The notes under the pieces: generated by a model
The model's input: only the letters and a program-made list of their open reading frames with translations
Told to the model about the DNA's origin: nothing
The model's database searches: none
Shown here: positions 28,505 to 37,786 of the stretch, piece after piece
Layout of the letters: every line of letters begins with the position of its first letter
Numbering within the stretch: the first letter of the stretch is position 1
Assembly: GCA_011390205.1 (NCBI GenBank)
Contig: JAABSX010000022.1
Location: forward strand, 1-60,529
DNA: 60,529 nucleotides
DNA from: Microscillaceae bacterium
Lineage (GTDB): Bacteria > Bacteroidota > Bacteroidia > Cytophagales > Microscillaceae
Direction of reading: 5' to 3'
Made by a program: the position numbers and the translations under genes

Positions 28505-29680
28505 TTAAGGAGATTTTGGCAAAATCACAAACTCAACCCTTCTGTTTTGTTGCCTTCCTTCTTCTTTTTCATTGCTTTGGATGGGCTTAGATTCTCCCAA
28601 GCCTTCTGCTCGCAGGCGTGTGGCGGAGATTCCTTTTTGTGTCAGGTATTTGACGACACTCTCAGCCCTTTGTCTAGAGAGCTCTGTATTTTTTTGGGCA
28701 GTACCGATGCTATCAGTATGTCCTGTAATCTGTATCTTGGTATCGTTTTGTGTCTCTAAAAAGTTCCTTAGTTTTTCTAATTCGGGCAGAGATGCTGGGA
28801 GTAATTCTGCCTTGTCAAAGTCAAAATAAATATTTTTAAGGATGACAGGTTTGCCTATTTCCAGGATTCCAAAATCACTTTGAAAAGTAATGTTTATTTT
28901 TTGGGTGAGCAGAGGAGGGCTAGTTATGGGGGCTTTTCCAAGAATACGAACAGAGACCATGTCTATATAATAATAGGCTCGGTTGTAGTTAAATTTTTTG
29001 ATGTATTCAGTGCTTTGTGTGGTCTTCTTAATTTGATGATTTTTGTAGCTCTCAAAGTTACCGATGGTGAGGTATCTTTCGCCACCTTTTGCCTCGAGGG
29101 TGTCTGTGATTTCTACCCATTGATTTTTGCTGTCGAGCCATCCTTTGGGAGCATTGATTTGAGCTTGGTGGGCTTCATTTTCTTTGATACTGTAGGGCTT
29201 GTCGGTGAGCAAAGCACTGATATTGCCTACGGCAAAGTTAGCATATTCTGAAAGTGCGACCCAAAAAGAGACCTTGTAGAGGTATCCCTGTCTGAGGCTA
29301 TCCCTGAGTTTGGTGGTGATATGCTCACGGTAGTAGAGGTCTTGCATGTTATAAATCCCAGCCTCTCCTATGCGTGCAATGATGCCCACATAGGCTTCTC
29401 CCTCGTGGGCGGGCATCTCTCCACACAGGTTTTTAGGCACTCTAAAAAGCCGCTTTCCGCAGGGGTGAAAGTAATCTGGGGTGCAGTTAGAGGGGTTTGC
29501 AAGCCAATGATAGACAATGCCTTCGGGCTTTTGGAGGCTGTAAGAACGCACGCTGCCCAGGTACTCAGGGCACTGCTCATACTCCTCAAAGCCAGGGTTT
29601 TGCACAAGGTTCTGGGCCTGAGAAGAGGGGGAGGCGAGCAGGAGTGAGAAGACAGCAAAAAAGATGGTATATGGCTTCAA
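28505..29680 (-). CDS. exported OmpA-family protein
   Basis: The 391-residue protein has a signal peptide (IFFAVFSLLLASPSSQAQ), an N-terminal beta-rich domain starting NLVQNPGFEEYEQCP, and a C-terminal OmpA domain (about 280-388) with IYFDFDKAELLP, ITGHTDSIG, LSRQRAESVVKYL and NRRVEFVI, which binds peptidoglycan. It probably anchors an envelope structure. The start must be TTG 29678-29680: an in-frame stop lies seven codons upstream and there is no ATG nearby. The TTG falls two bases after the MazG stop, which suggests translational coupling. Confidence 0.88.
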   Translation of the reverse strand: MKPYTIFFAVFSLLLASPSSQAQNLVQNPGFEEYEQCPEYLGSVRSYSLQKPEGIVYHWLANPSNCTPDYFHPCGKRLFRVPKNLCGEMPAHEGEAYVGIIARIGEAGIYNMQDLYYREHITTKLRDSLRQGYLYKVSFWVALSEYANFAVGNISALLTDKPYSIKENEAHQAQINAPKGWLDSKNQWVEITDTLEAKGGERYLTIGNFESYKNHQIKKTTQSTEYIKKFNYNRAYYYIDMVSVRILGKAPITSPPLLTQKINITFQSDFGILEIGKPVILKNIYFDFDKAELLPASLPELEKLRNFLETQNDTKIQITGHTDSIGTAQKNTELSRQRAESVVKYLTQKGISATRLRAEGLGESKPIQSNEKEEGRQQNRRVEFVILPKSP

Positions 29681-29682
29681 AT

Positions 29683-30009
29683 TTACTTGAGTTTGGGGTT
29701 ATTGGCGTGTCGATCTTTGTCTCGTTTTGTTTTCTTTTCCAAGTTCTTTTTAAGTGCTTCAGTGAGGTCTATGCCCGTCTGATTGGCAAGGCAAATGAGC
29801 ACAAACATGACATCTGCCATTTCATCTGCGAGGTCTCGGTCGGTGTCTGTATCTTTGAAAGACTGTTCACCATAGAGGCGTGCCATGAGGCGGGCTACTT
29901 CCCCTACTTCTTCCATCAAGATGGCAGTATTGGTGAGTTCGTTGTAATAGCGTATGCCTGTGGTGTTAATCCACTCATCCACTATTTTTTGTGCTTCTTC
30001 TATGCTCAT
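29683..30009 (-). CDS. MazG-type nucleotide pyrophosphohydrolase
   Basis: The 108-residue protein hydrolyses (d)NTPs to monophosphates, typically as house-cleaning. It shows the MazG metal motif as ILMEEVGEVARLM, followed by DLADEMADVMFVLICLANQTGID. The length fits the single-domain family. The start is ATG 30007-30009. The downstream OmpA gene starts two bases after its TAA. Confidence 0.88.
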   Translation of the reverse strand: MSIEEAQKIVDEWINTTGIRYYNELTNTAILMEEVGEVARLMARLYGEQSFKDTDTDRDLADEMADVMFVLICLANQTGIDLTEALKKNLEKKTKRDKDRHANNPKLK

Positions 30010-30305
30010 TGTTTTAGATGTTTTTTTCTACTCCCAAAATACACAAGAACTTTTAAAAAAAATATTTTAAGGTGTGTTTTAGTTGGCAAAGAATAGACAA
30101 AAATGCCGTACTAGATTCAGTAGAAAATATTTTTATGTACCAAAATCAGCCCTTGAAAGTACAAAGGAACAATATTTGTAATGCCATTGGTCATTTAAGG
30201 CAGCAACTTTGCGATTTTTCTGCTCACAAAAATACAAACGAAGGAATATACAAAACAAAAGCTGTATATCCTTATCTCATTCAAACAACTCTATAAAACC
30301 ATACA

Positions 30306-31394
30306 ATGAAAAAAACATTTCTTTTAACTTTGGCAATGCTGGGTCTGGTAAATCTGGCCCAGTCTCAGACAGATTCTACCAAAAACCCATTGAAAATCAG
30401 TGGATATTTAGAGACTTACTATGTGTATGATTTTGGAAATCCAGAAGACCACAATCGCCCTGATTTTTTGTATTCTTTTAATCGGCACAATGAAGTAAGC
30501 CTAAACCTTGGGTTTATTCAGGCTGCATATGATACTGACAAGGTAAGAGGCAAGCTTGCCCTGATGGCAGGCACTTATGCCAATGCCAACCTTGCGGCAG
30601 AGTCTGGGGTGATGAAGAATATCTTTGAGGCCAATGTGGGAGTAAGAATCTCTAAAACCAAAAATCTTTGGGTAGATGCTGGGATTTTTGACTCACATAT
30701 CGGTTTTGAGAGTGCCATTGGGGCAAACTGCTGGAATATGACCCGAAGTATGGTGGCCGAAAGTTCTCCTTATTATTCATCAGGGGCGAAGGTTTCTTAT
30801 ACAAGCGACAGCAAAAAATGGTTTTTGAGTGCGCTCATCTTAAATGGCTGGCAGAGAATACAAAGATTAGAAGGCAACCAGACTCCTGCCTTTGGGCATC
30901 AAATCACTTGGACACCCAGCAGCAAAATAACGTTGAATAGCAGTTCTTTTGTGGGGAGTGATACCCCTGACAGCACCCGACAGATGCGCTACTTTCACAA
31001 TTTTTATGGGCAGTTTCAGATAAGTCAAAAATTTGCACTTCTTGCTGGTTTTGACATCGGCATAGAGCAAAAGATAAAAGGCAGCAGTGCGTACAATACT
31101 TGGTACTCGCCCGTGCTGATAGCAAAATTTGCACCTACCCAAAAGCTTGCTTTTGCTGCAAGAGCAGAGTATTATTCAGATAAAGAAGAGGTGATTGTCT
31201 CTACAGACATGGCGAAGGGCTTTCAGGCATTTAGCTATTCTTTCAATATGGATTTAAACATCACAGAGAATGTACTTTGGAGATTGGAAACAAGGACATT
31301 TAACAGCCAAAGAGAGGCTATTTTCTTTGACAAAAACCAAGACCCCACAAAGAACAATTACTTTGCGGGTACATCATTGAGCATTTTCTTTTAG
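30306..31394 (+). CDS. outer-membrane porin
   Basis: The 362-residue protein has a signal peptide (LLTLAMLGLVNLAQSQ), alternating aromatic beta strands (for example SGYLETYYVYDF, YYSSGAKVSYTS, FALLAGFDIGIEQ) and ends in FF, the terminal aromatic that recruits the BAM complex. I recognise this as a Bacteroidota porin-like (BBP2-like) protein. The cargo is unknown. Its start is ATG 30306. The next gene is convergent after 44 bp. Confidence 0.82.
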   Translation: MKKTFLLTLAMLGLVNLAQSQTDSTKNPLKISGYLETYYVYDFGNPEDHNRPDFLYSFNRHNEVSLNLGFIQAAYDTDKVRGKLALMAGTYANANLAAESGVMKNIFEANVGVRISKTKNLWVDAGIFDSHIGFESAIGANCWNMTRSMVAESSPYYSSGAKVSYTSDSKKWFLSALILNGWQRIQRLEGNQTPAFGHQITWTPSSKITLNSSSFVGSDTPDSTRQMRYFHNFYGQFQISQKFALLAGFDIGIEQKIKGSSAYNTWYSPVLIAKFAPTQKLAFAARAEYYSDKEEVIVSTDMAKGFQAFSYSFNMDLNITENVLWRLETRTFNSQREAIFFDKNQDPTKNNYFAGTSLSIFF

Positions 31395-31438
31395 AGGCTT
31401 TGCTGCTCATCGGCTTGGATACATTTGCAGAAAAGATA

Positions 31439-33490
31439 CTAATTTTGAATTACCCTTTTCTCATTTGGTTTGCCATAAAAGGGACTTTTATGTTTTATCT
31501 TTTGCTCAAACTGCTCTATTTTTTGTGGCTCTGCCAGTACATAAAGTAAATCATCTAGCAAGATTTTGCTATCAAACTGCACATCGGTGATTAGGTCTTC
31601 TTTTCTTTGAATGGCCAGTAAATTGATGCCGTAGTTTTGCCTTAGTCCTATCTCACTGATGGTTTTGCCTGTAATCTCTCCATTTTCTTGCTGAATACTG
31701 ATGCAGCTCACACGGAGGTTAGGGATATCAAGCCCGTCTTTTACCTTATTAATGGCTTCTAGTGGGCGCAAGATACGGTATCGGTCAGAGCGTATTTTAT
31801 CTACCAGTTGTGTGATTTCGTCTTTTGGGAGTAGATATTTGCTCAGTACACGTGTGAAAATCTCAATAGAGCTTTCAAACTCTTCAGAGATGACCTCATT
31901 GGCGCCGAGTTTGAAGAATCTCTCCACATCCGTTACAAAACGAACCCTCACGATGATATAGACACTTTTGCACATCTTGCGCATATTTTGTGTCACCAGC
32001 TTGGCGGCCTCTTGGTCAGAAATCGCAATTACTGCGGCACGTGCCGTATGAATATTGACATAGTCTAGGATGACATCTTGTGAGGCATCTCCATAGACAA
32101 TAGGCTCACCTTTGGCAGCCTCACGCTTTACTGTTTCGGCATTAAATTCTATAATGTAATAGGGCACATTGGTATGCTTTGCCGCTTCTACTACGTGCTG
32201 CCCACTTGTGCCATAGCCCACTATGATGAGGTGGTCTTCTAGCGTACTGGCATCTCCTTCTGCAAGGCTTAAATCATTTGCAAAGTCTTTACCAGCAAAC
32301 AGCCCTCGCTTGTTTATGATATTGGGTGAGATGCGCAGTAGATATTTTGTGAGTCTATCTGCATTGAGCAACACAAAGGGCGTTACTGCCATCGTCAGGA
32401 TAGACACCGACAAGAAGTACTGATATACCTGAGTGTCTAGCAGCTTGTATTCTATGCCTGTGCGTGAAAGAATGAAGGCAAACTCACCTACCTGAAACAG
32501 TGCAAACCCTACCATAAGACTAGAGTATAATGGAAAACGAAGTATCACTGTGGCAAAAACTGCAATAAGCCCCTTAAGAAGCACTACGACAAGCACTATG
32601 GCCAAGATAAAGAATAGGTGGTTTGTCAAAAATGAAATGTCTAATAACATTCCGATAGAAACAAAGAAAAAACTCGCAAATATCTCTCTAAACGGAATAA
32701 TAATGCTTGTGGCTTGATGGCTGTATTCTGATTCTGAGATAATCAAACCCGCCAAAAAAGCACCCAGTGCAAGTGATAAGCCAATAGAAGATGTAATCCA
32801 AGTAACCAAAGCACAAGTAACGACCACAGTCAGTATAAAAAGCTCATTGTTGCGTGTGCGTGCTACTTCATACATCAGGCGAGGGTAAATATACCTTGCA
32901 CTGACATACACGCCTACCACTACCAGCAGTGCTTTTACGAGTAAATCCAATAAACTCAACACCACATTGTCAGAAGCCCCTGCTATCAAGGGCGTGAAAA
33001 GCATCATAGGCACTACAATAATGTCTTGGAAAATAAGAATACCTAATACGGCTTTGCCATGGAGGCTGTTGATGGCTGATTGCTCTTGCAAAATCTTTAA
33101 GACAATGGCCGTACTACTAAGCGAGAGCAAAAAACCCATAAATATACTCTGCTGCCAAGTATATCCAAAAAGCATCACGAGCAGCATCACTATGCCCACA
33201 GTACCAAATACCTGCACCAAGCCCCCCACAAACACGAGCTTCCGAATGGCATAAAGATTAGAAAGTGAAAACTCTAAACCAATGATAAACAAAAGTAGGA
33301 TGACACCTATCTCCGATAAAATCTCTACTTCGTGTGAAGCATCTATCAAGCCCAAACCATGAGGGCCAGCCACAACCCCCGTAAGCAAGAACCCTAGAAT
33401 GGTGGGTAGTTTTAGCCGATCGAAGAAAAAAATGACCAATACAGAAAGGCCCAACAATACAACAACGTCTTTGAGAAAGTGTATTTCCAT
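31439..33490 (-). CDS. CPA2 cation:proton antiporter with TrkA domains (KefB-like)
   Basis: The 683-residue protein has about 12 membrane spans of the CPA2 family (VLLGLSVLVIFFFDRL, TILGFLLTGVVAGPHGLG, GVILLLFIIGLEFSLSNL) and then a TrkA-N domain (LIIVGYGTSGQHVVEAA) and a TrkA-C domain (SCISIQQENGEITGKTISEIGL). It exchanges K+ or Na+ for protons and is probably ligand-gated. The start is ATG 33488-33490. A possible functional link with the RCK channel at 15341 is only thematic. Confidence 0.92.
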   Translation of the reverse strand: MEIHFLKDVVVLLGLSVLVIFFFDRLKLPTILGFLLTGVVAGPHGLGLIDASHEVEILSEIGVILLLFIIGLEFSLSNLYAIRKLVFVGGLVQVFGTVGIVMLLVMLFGYTWQQSIFMGFLLSLSSTAIVLKILQEQSAINSLHGKAVLGILIFQDIIVVPMMLFTPLIAGASDNVVLSLLDLLVKALLVVVGVYVSARYIYPRLMYEVARTRNNELFILTVVVTCALVTWITSSIGLSLALGAFLAGLIISESEYSHQATSIIIPFREIFASFFFVSIGMLLDISFLTNHLFFILAIVLVVVLLKGLIAVFATVILRFPLYSSLMVGFALFQVGEFAFILSRTGIEYKLLDTQVYQYFLSVSILTMAVTPFVLLNADRLTKYLLRISPNIINKRGLFAGKDFANDLSLAEGDASTLEDHLIIVGYGTSGQHVVEAAKHTNVPYYIIEFNAETVKREAAKGEPIVYGDASQDVILDYVNIHTARAAVIAISDQEAAKLVTQNMRKMCKSVYIIVRVRFVTDVERFFKLGANEVISEEFESSIEIFTRVLSKYLLPKDEITQLVDKIRSDRYRILRPLEAINKVKDGLDIPNLRVSCISIQQENGEITGKTISEIGLRQNYGINLLAIQRKEDLITDVQFDSKILLDDLLYVLAEPQKIEQFEQKIKHKSPFYGKPNEKRVIQN

Positions 33491-33881
33491 GAATCATGTG
33501 TTTTTGATGGATAAAAAGCCGAATGATTAATTATTAAATCTTTTAAGCTGCAAATTGTTATTTCTGTGAATAAAAAACAACTGAGTTGCCCACAGTTTGC
33601 AATGTCAGAAGTCTGTGTTTCTAATGATAAATCTGTTTTTCAAAAATAATATTTTTTTTTTACTTCTAGGGCAAGTACTGGGAAATGCTGCATATAAATG
33701 CTTGATACACAGAATACTCATAAAGAATCTTAAAAATAACATAGACTTATCAAAGGCATCAGAGCCTATTAGAAGAGTGATGCAGAGAGTTTTCAATATC
33801 ATTTGAGCATTTAATTCACTTAAAAATTTGCTTATCTCAGACATTAATCGTAATATTGCAATGAATAAATAAAGTAGAATC
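33491..33881. other. 391-bp intergenic region between the antiporter and arsR
   Basis: This stretch is AT-rich. A 69-codon plus-strand frame at 33597 looks like chance. The ars promoter/operator lies at 33827-33862. Nothing else is recognised. Confidence 0.4.
33827..33862 (+). promoter_or_regulatory. arsR promoter and operator
   Basis: TTTG (33827-33830), a 20-bp spacer and TAATATTG (33851-33858) resemble the Bacteroidota TTTG/TAnnTTTG promoter. The -7 region contains the palindrome ATTGCAAT (33855-33862), a plausible ArsR site. The start codon is 20 bp further on. Confidence 0.45.
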
Positions 33882-34211
33882 ATGGGACTGGTCAAAACAG
33901 AAATTTTTACGGAACAACAAAACGAAATCGCCCTCTTTGCAAAGGTCTTCGGGCACCCTGCAAGGGTAGCTATCTTGCAGCATTTGTTCAAAATCAATGC
34001 ATGTATCTGTGGTGATTTGGTGCAAGAAATCGGATTGGCACAGCCCACCATCTCGCAGCACCTCAAAGAACTAAAACAATTAGGATTGATTCAGGGAAAT
34101 GTAGAAGGCACAAGCGTCTGCTATTGTATCCATACCGAAAATTGGATTAAAATGAAAAAAATAATGTTCCAGTTTTTAGACCAAGACAGCCCCGAGAAGG
34201 ATTGTTGTTAG
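33882..34211 (+). CDS. arsR: ArsR-family metalloregulator
   Basis: The 109-residue winged-helix repressor should release its operator on binding arsenite. It has the ArsR/SmtB helix-turn-helix (QPTISQHLKELKQLGLI) and, at residues 41-45, CICGD, which corresponds to the metal-box CxC(x)D of ArsR. Further Cys pairs are at 80/82 (SVCYC) and at the very C-terminus (108/109, KDCC). The start is ATG 33882, right after the operator. It probably regulates the following genes. Confidence 0.92.
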   Translation: MGLVKTEIFTEQQNEIALFAKVFGHPARVAILQHLFKINACICGDLVQEIGLAQPTISQHLKELKQLGLIQGNVEGTSVCYCIHTENWIKMKKIMFQFLDQDSPEKDCC

Positions 34212-34297
34212 ACTTTTTTCAGGCATTTATCCTAAGTTTTTAAGTGCTTGACGCTACGTTGGCAAATTACCAAACTACACAATAAATAAATAGATAT

Positions 34298-34765
34298 ATG
34301 AAACTTTCAGAAGCAAAAAACAAATTAAATCAGTTGGAAAAAATCGCATTTCAGCTCCCCAGTGGTGAGCTAGTGCCCAATCACTTCCATGTAACAGAAG
34401 TAGGCAAAATCACCAAACATTTCATAGATTGTGGGGGAGTGGTTCGTAAAGAAGAAGTGGTTAACTTCCAACTCTGGAATGCCAATGACTATGACCACAG
34501 ACTGCATCCAGAAAAATTACTAAAAATTATAGAGCTTTCAGAAAAACATCTAGGAATCGGAGATTTAGAGATTGAAGTAGAATATCAGGGGCAAACCATC
34601 GAGAAATTTGGGTTGGATTTTGACGGAAAACACTTTTTACTGACCTCTAAACAGACAGACTGTCTTGCAAAAGATAAATGCGGAATCCCTGAGGAGAAGT
34701 CAAAAGTAAGGCTTTCAGCGATTCAGAGCACGAATGCTTGTACTCCTGGTGGTGGCTGTTGTTAA
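34298..34765 (+). CDS. DUF6428-like protein with Cys-rich tail
   Basis: The 155-residue protein is typical of Bacteroidota arsenic clusters as I recall. It has basic helices, then HFHVTEVGKITKHFIDCGG, and ends with ACTPGGGCC (Cys 148, 154, 155). A Cys cluster also lies at LTSKQTDCLAKDKCGIP. Arsenite binding by the thiols is inference. The start is ATG 34298, 86 bp after arsR. Confidence 0.78.
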   Translation: MKLSEAKNKLNQLEKIAFQLPSGELVPNHFHVTEVGKITKHFIDCGGVVRKEEVVNFQLWNANDYDHRLHPEKLLKIIELSEKHLGIGDLEIEVEYQGQTIEKFGLDFDGKHFLLTSKQTDCLAKDKCGIPEEKSKVRLSAIQSTNACTPGGGCC

Positions 34766-34791
34766 TTTATTTACCCAAAATACGCTTTAAA

Positions 34792-35418
34792 ATGCCATTA
34801 TTTAAAAAAATAACGGAAACCATCTCTGCACTTGACCCTAGGTCAATAGCAGAAGAACGCAAGGCAGCTCTAGAATTATTCATTGATTTTGTGCAGCATA
34901 AACTCAATGCTGGGCAAGAGATGAACATTAATTTTATATGTACGCACAACTCACGAAGAAGTCATTTGTCGCAGGTTTGGGCTCAAGTCTTGGCACATCA
35001 TTTTGGTATAAAAGACGTTTTTTGTTATTCGGGTGGGACAGAGAGCACGGCACTTTTTCCGATGGTAGTGCAGACACTTGAAGGTGCAGGGTTTGAAATC
35101 AGCAAAATAGCGGAGAGTGTCAGCAATCCTGTTTATAGCATCAAATATGCAGAGAATGCACATCCTGTCATCGGTTTTTCGAAAAAACTAGACAGTGATT
35201 TTAACCCAACATCAAGTTTCTTGGCGATTATGACCTGCTCACAAGCCGATGAAGGCTGCCCCGTGGTGCTAGGTGCAGAGAGCCGCATCCCGATTACTTT
35301 TGATGACCCCAAGGCATTTGATGGTACGCCCCAGCAAGCCGAAAAATATGCAGAAAGAAGCCTCCAAATAGCCACAGAGTGGTACTATGTTTTTTCTAAA
35401 ATTGAGCTAAAACAATGA
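34792..35418 (+). CDS. thioredoxin-type arsenate reductase / LMW phosphatase-like protein
   Basis: The 208-residue protein has a phosphatase loop CTHNSRR (Cys 50 to Arg 56, CX5R) and, later, CSQADEGC (Cys 149 and Cys 156, spaced as in the resolving Cys pair of the S. aureus ArsC). This Cys triad suggests reduction of arsenate to arsenite coupled to thioredoxin. It follows the DUF6428 gene after 26 bp; I chose ATG 34792 although an in-frame upstream start exists, because the conserved part begins at MPLFKK and the upstream part overlaps the previous gene. No ArsB/Acr3 is next to it. Confidence 0.85.
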   Translation: MPLFKKITETISALDPRSIAEERKAALELFIDFVQHKLNAGQEMNINFICTHNSRRSHLSQVWAQVLAHHFGIKDVFCYSGGTESTALFPMVVQTLEGAGFEISKIAESVSNPVYSIKYAENAHPVIGFSKKLDSDFNPTSSFLAIMTCSQADEGCPVVLGAESRIPITFDDPKAFDGTPQQAEKYAERSLQIATEWYYVFSKIELKQ

Positions 35419-35484
35419 GACATACACTAAAAATCTGACCACTTAGGTCTATTTATAGACATTTTAAGGAAGCTGTTGGGGATT

Positions 35485-35517
35485 AGGTGTGGCATTTTTT
35501 AAAAAAGAGCCACATCT
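35485..35517 (+). terminator. terminator of the ars cluster
   Basis: A 9-bp stem with one G:U pair (35485-35493 with 35509-35517) is followed by a T-rich run. It separates the ars genes from bshA. Confidence 0.6.
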
Positions 35518-35654
35518 ATCTTTCTTTTTTATGCTGTAATATTGGGTTCAGCATCCGACTTAACATTCATTTTAACATCAACTTAGGGCGTGAAAACAAA
35601 CAATTTGGGATAGAATTGATTAGTTTTACGTGTTTAAAAAAAAATGGAAAAAGC

Positions 35655-36794
35655 ATGAAAATAGGCATAGTATGTTATCCTACCTTTGGAGGTAGCGGGG
35701 TAGTGGCTACAGAGCTGGGCAAAGCCCTTGCTGACAAAGGGCATCAGGTACATTTTATTACTTACACGCAGCCTGTTAGGCTTAATTTTTACAATGAGAA
35801 TTTATTTTACCACGCTGTTTATGTCCCCAATTATCCTCTTTTTCAATATCCACCTTATGAGTTAGCCCTTGCCAGCGAAATCGTCAATGTGTTTAAATAC
35901 GAAAAACTAGATTTACTGCACGTGCATTATGCCATTCCGCATGCTTCGGCGGCTTATATGGCAAAACAAATCTTGAAGACAGAAGGCTATAATATGCCTG
36001 TGGTAACGACCTTGCACGGGACAGACATCACCCTGGTAGGCAAAGATGCCTCTTTTGAGCCCGTAGTTACTTTCAGCATCAACCAATCTGACGGTGTTAC
36101 GACTGTCTCTGAAAGTCTCAAAAAAGATACATTCGATCAGTTTAAAATTACTCAAGACATAGAGGTGATTCCTAATTTTGTAGATTTACAGGTCTTTCGT
36201 CGCCAAGAAAAAGCCCATTTCAGAACTGCCATCTGCCCCAATGGAGAGAAACTTATGATTCATACCTCTAACTTCCGCAAAGTGAAGCGAGTGCAGGATG
36301 TGATGAAGATTTTTAGTGAAGTCAGAAAGCATACCCCTAGCAAACTGCTACTCATAGGTGATGGCCCTGAGCGAATCAACATGGAGCGACTTTGCCGTGA
36401 ACTAGGTGTCTGTGATGATGTCCGTTTTTTGGGCAAGCTAGGTGCTGTAGAAGAAGTGCTTTCTATTGCAGATGTCTTTTTGATGCCCTCCGAAAAAGAA
36501 AGTTTTGGACTTGCAGCCCTAGAAGCAATGGCCTGCGAAGTGCCTGTGATTTCATCAAATACGGGCGGAATCCCCGAACTGAACTTACACGGGGTTACGG
36601 GTTTTGTGAGTGAAGTAGGAGATGTAGAAGACATGGTTAAAAACACCCTTACCTTGCTCAAAGATGAAAATTTGGACACTTTTCGCAAAAATGCCCTTGA
36701 TAGGGCCAATCATTTTCAGCTAAGCAATATCCTGCCACACTACGAGGCTTTTTATGAAAAAACCTTAGAGAAAATGAAAGCAAGTATCAAATAA
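35655..36794 (+). CDS. bshA: N-acetyl-glucosaminyl L-malate synthase BshA
   Basis: BshA catalyses the first step of bacillithiol synthesis, joining GlcNAc from UDP-GlcNAc to L-malate. The 379-residue GT4-type glycosyltransferase begins MKIGIVCYPTFGGSGVVATELGK, has THLHGTDITLVG-type and EKESFGLAALEAMACEVPVISSNTGGIPEL motifs and fits the family length. I chose ATG 35655; a longer frame adds a poorly conserved segment. Bacillithiol is expected in this phylum, and arsenate reduction next door may use low-molecular-weight thiols. Confidence 0.93.
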   Translation: MKIGIVCYPTFGGSGVVATELGKALADKGHQVHFITYTQPVRLNFYNENLFYHAVYVPNYPLFQYPPYELALASEIVNVFKYEKLDLLHVHYAIPHASAAYMAKQILKTEGYNMPVVTTLHGTDITLVGKDASFEPVVTFSINQSDGVTTVSESLKKDTFDQFKITQDIEVIPNFVDLQVFRRQEKAHFRTAICPNGEKLMIHTSNFRKVKRVQDVMKIFSEVRKHTPSKLLLIGDGPERINMERLCRELGVCDDVRFLGKLGAVEEVLSIADVFLMPSEKESFGLAALEAMACEVPVISSNTGGIPELNLHGVTGFVSEVGDVEDMVKNTLTLLKDENLDTFRKNALDRANHFQLSNILPHYEAFYEKTLEKMKASIK

Positions 36795-36916
36795 ATAAAG
36801 CATACAAACCAAGTAAACTTAGACAAGGAGATTTTAAAATACCTTACACATCTGACACAAGACAGTGAATTGAGTATATTTATTGTGCCAAAAAGCCTTC
36901 TACAAGAGAATGAATG

Positions 36917-37786
36917 TCATTCTAACTCATACAAAATACGCAGGCTAAGCACATACTGAATGCCAATAATGGGAGAAACATTGTCTATGTTTTTATCTAT
37001 TTGAGGGCTACTTTGTGCTCCTTCATAGTAAAAAGTTTTGTCCTTTCTGACTTGTTTCTTGATGTATTCTTTAGAGTAATTGGTATTGACAGAAGAGCTT
37101 TCAAATGCTTCGGAGTATTCTTTGTAACTATCTTTGGGGTAGTACACCTGAAACATATCTTGCATAATTCGGTGCTTTCCAGAGAGCTTGATATTACTGA
37201 CTTTTAGAAATCTTGCTTTTTTGTTTTCTATGATTTTGATGGATTCATCAAATAGTTGGGCATATATTTTTTCGGTATCCTCATTAAAGTATTCTACCTT
37301 CACGATGTCATAGATTTCTTGTTTAGAAGCCAGTTCTATGATTTTATCCATGAGTTCGAGGTCTTTGAACTTGAAAATAATATTTTTTCTTATTTCAAAT
37401 CCATCCAAAAACTCAGTGATGGTATTTCCTTCTATTTTGTGGTCATAGACTTTGGTTTGGGAGATGAAATCTATATAGGCATCATTGTCTTGGATGCCTA
37501 GTTTTTTGATGTCCTTCATGAACGCATTGATCCTTTGATTGAGTGCTTGGTTACAATCTGTTACGCTCTTTGCCTCTTGTTTTATCCCCACGGTAGCTAG
37601 GTAATAATCTGCTTTTTTGTTGAGAAGCACAGTAGCTTTGATGGTGAGGGTAGAATCTGTGGAGTGAATACTTGTGTTTGGGGAATTATAACTCTTGTCA
37701 TTTTGGTAGACTTGATTTCCAGCCATTTGAGCATAGATGTTTGCCGTGAATGCGAGCATCAAAACTGTGATAAAATACTTCTTCAT
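36917..37786 (-). CDS. exported SIMPL-domain (DUF541) protein
   Basis: The 289-residue protein has a signal peptide (ITVLMLAFTANIYAQ) and a SIMPL-type body with repeated alpha/beta pattern: STLTIKATVLLNKKADYYLATV, ALNQRINAFMKDIKKLGI, then FEIRKNIIFKFKDLELMDKII. Members are periplasmic proteins of uncertain role. The start is ATG 37784-37786. Confidence 0.78.
   Translation of the reverse strand: MKKYFITVLMLAFTANIYAQMAGNQVYQNDKSYNSPNTSIHSTDSTLTIKATVLLNKKADYYLATVGIKQEAKSVTDCNQALNQRINAFMKDIKKLGIQDNDAYIDFISQTKVYDHKIEGNTITEFLDGFEIRKNIIFKFKDLELMDKIIELASKQEIYDIVKVEYFNEDTEKIYAQLFDESIKIIENKKARFLKVSNIKLSGKHRIMQDMFQVYYPKDSYKEYSEAFESSSVNTNYSKEYIKKQVRKDKTFYYEGAQSSPQIDKNIDNVSPIIGIQYVLSLRILYELE

Noticed and set aside
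33597-33806. 69-codon plus-strand ORF upstream of arsR
   Set aside because: It is AT-driven, has no recognised motif and overlaps only non-coding sequence.
35487-35654. Long N-terminal extension of bshA
   Set aside because: The conserved part begins at ATG 35655 and the extension is poorly coding-like.
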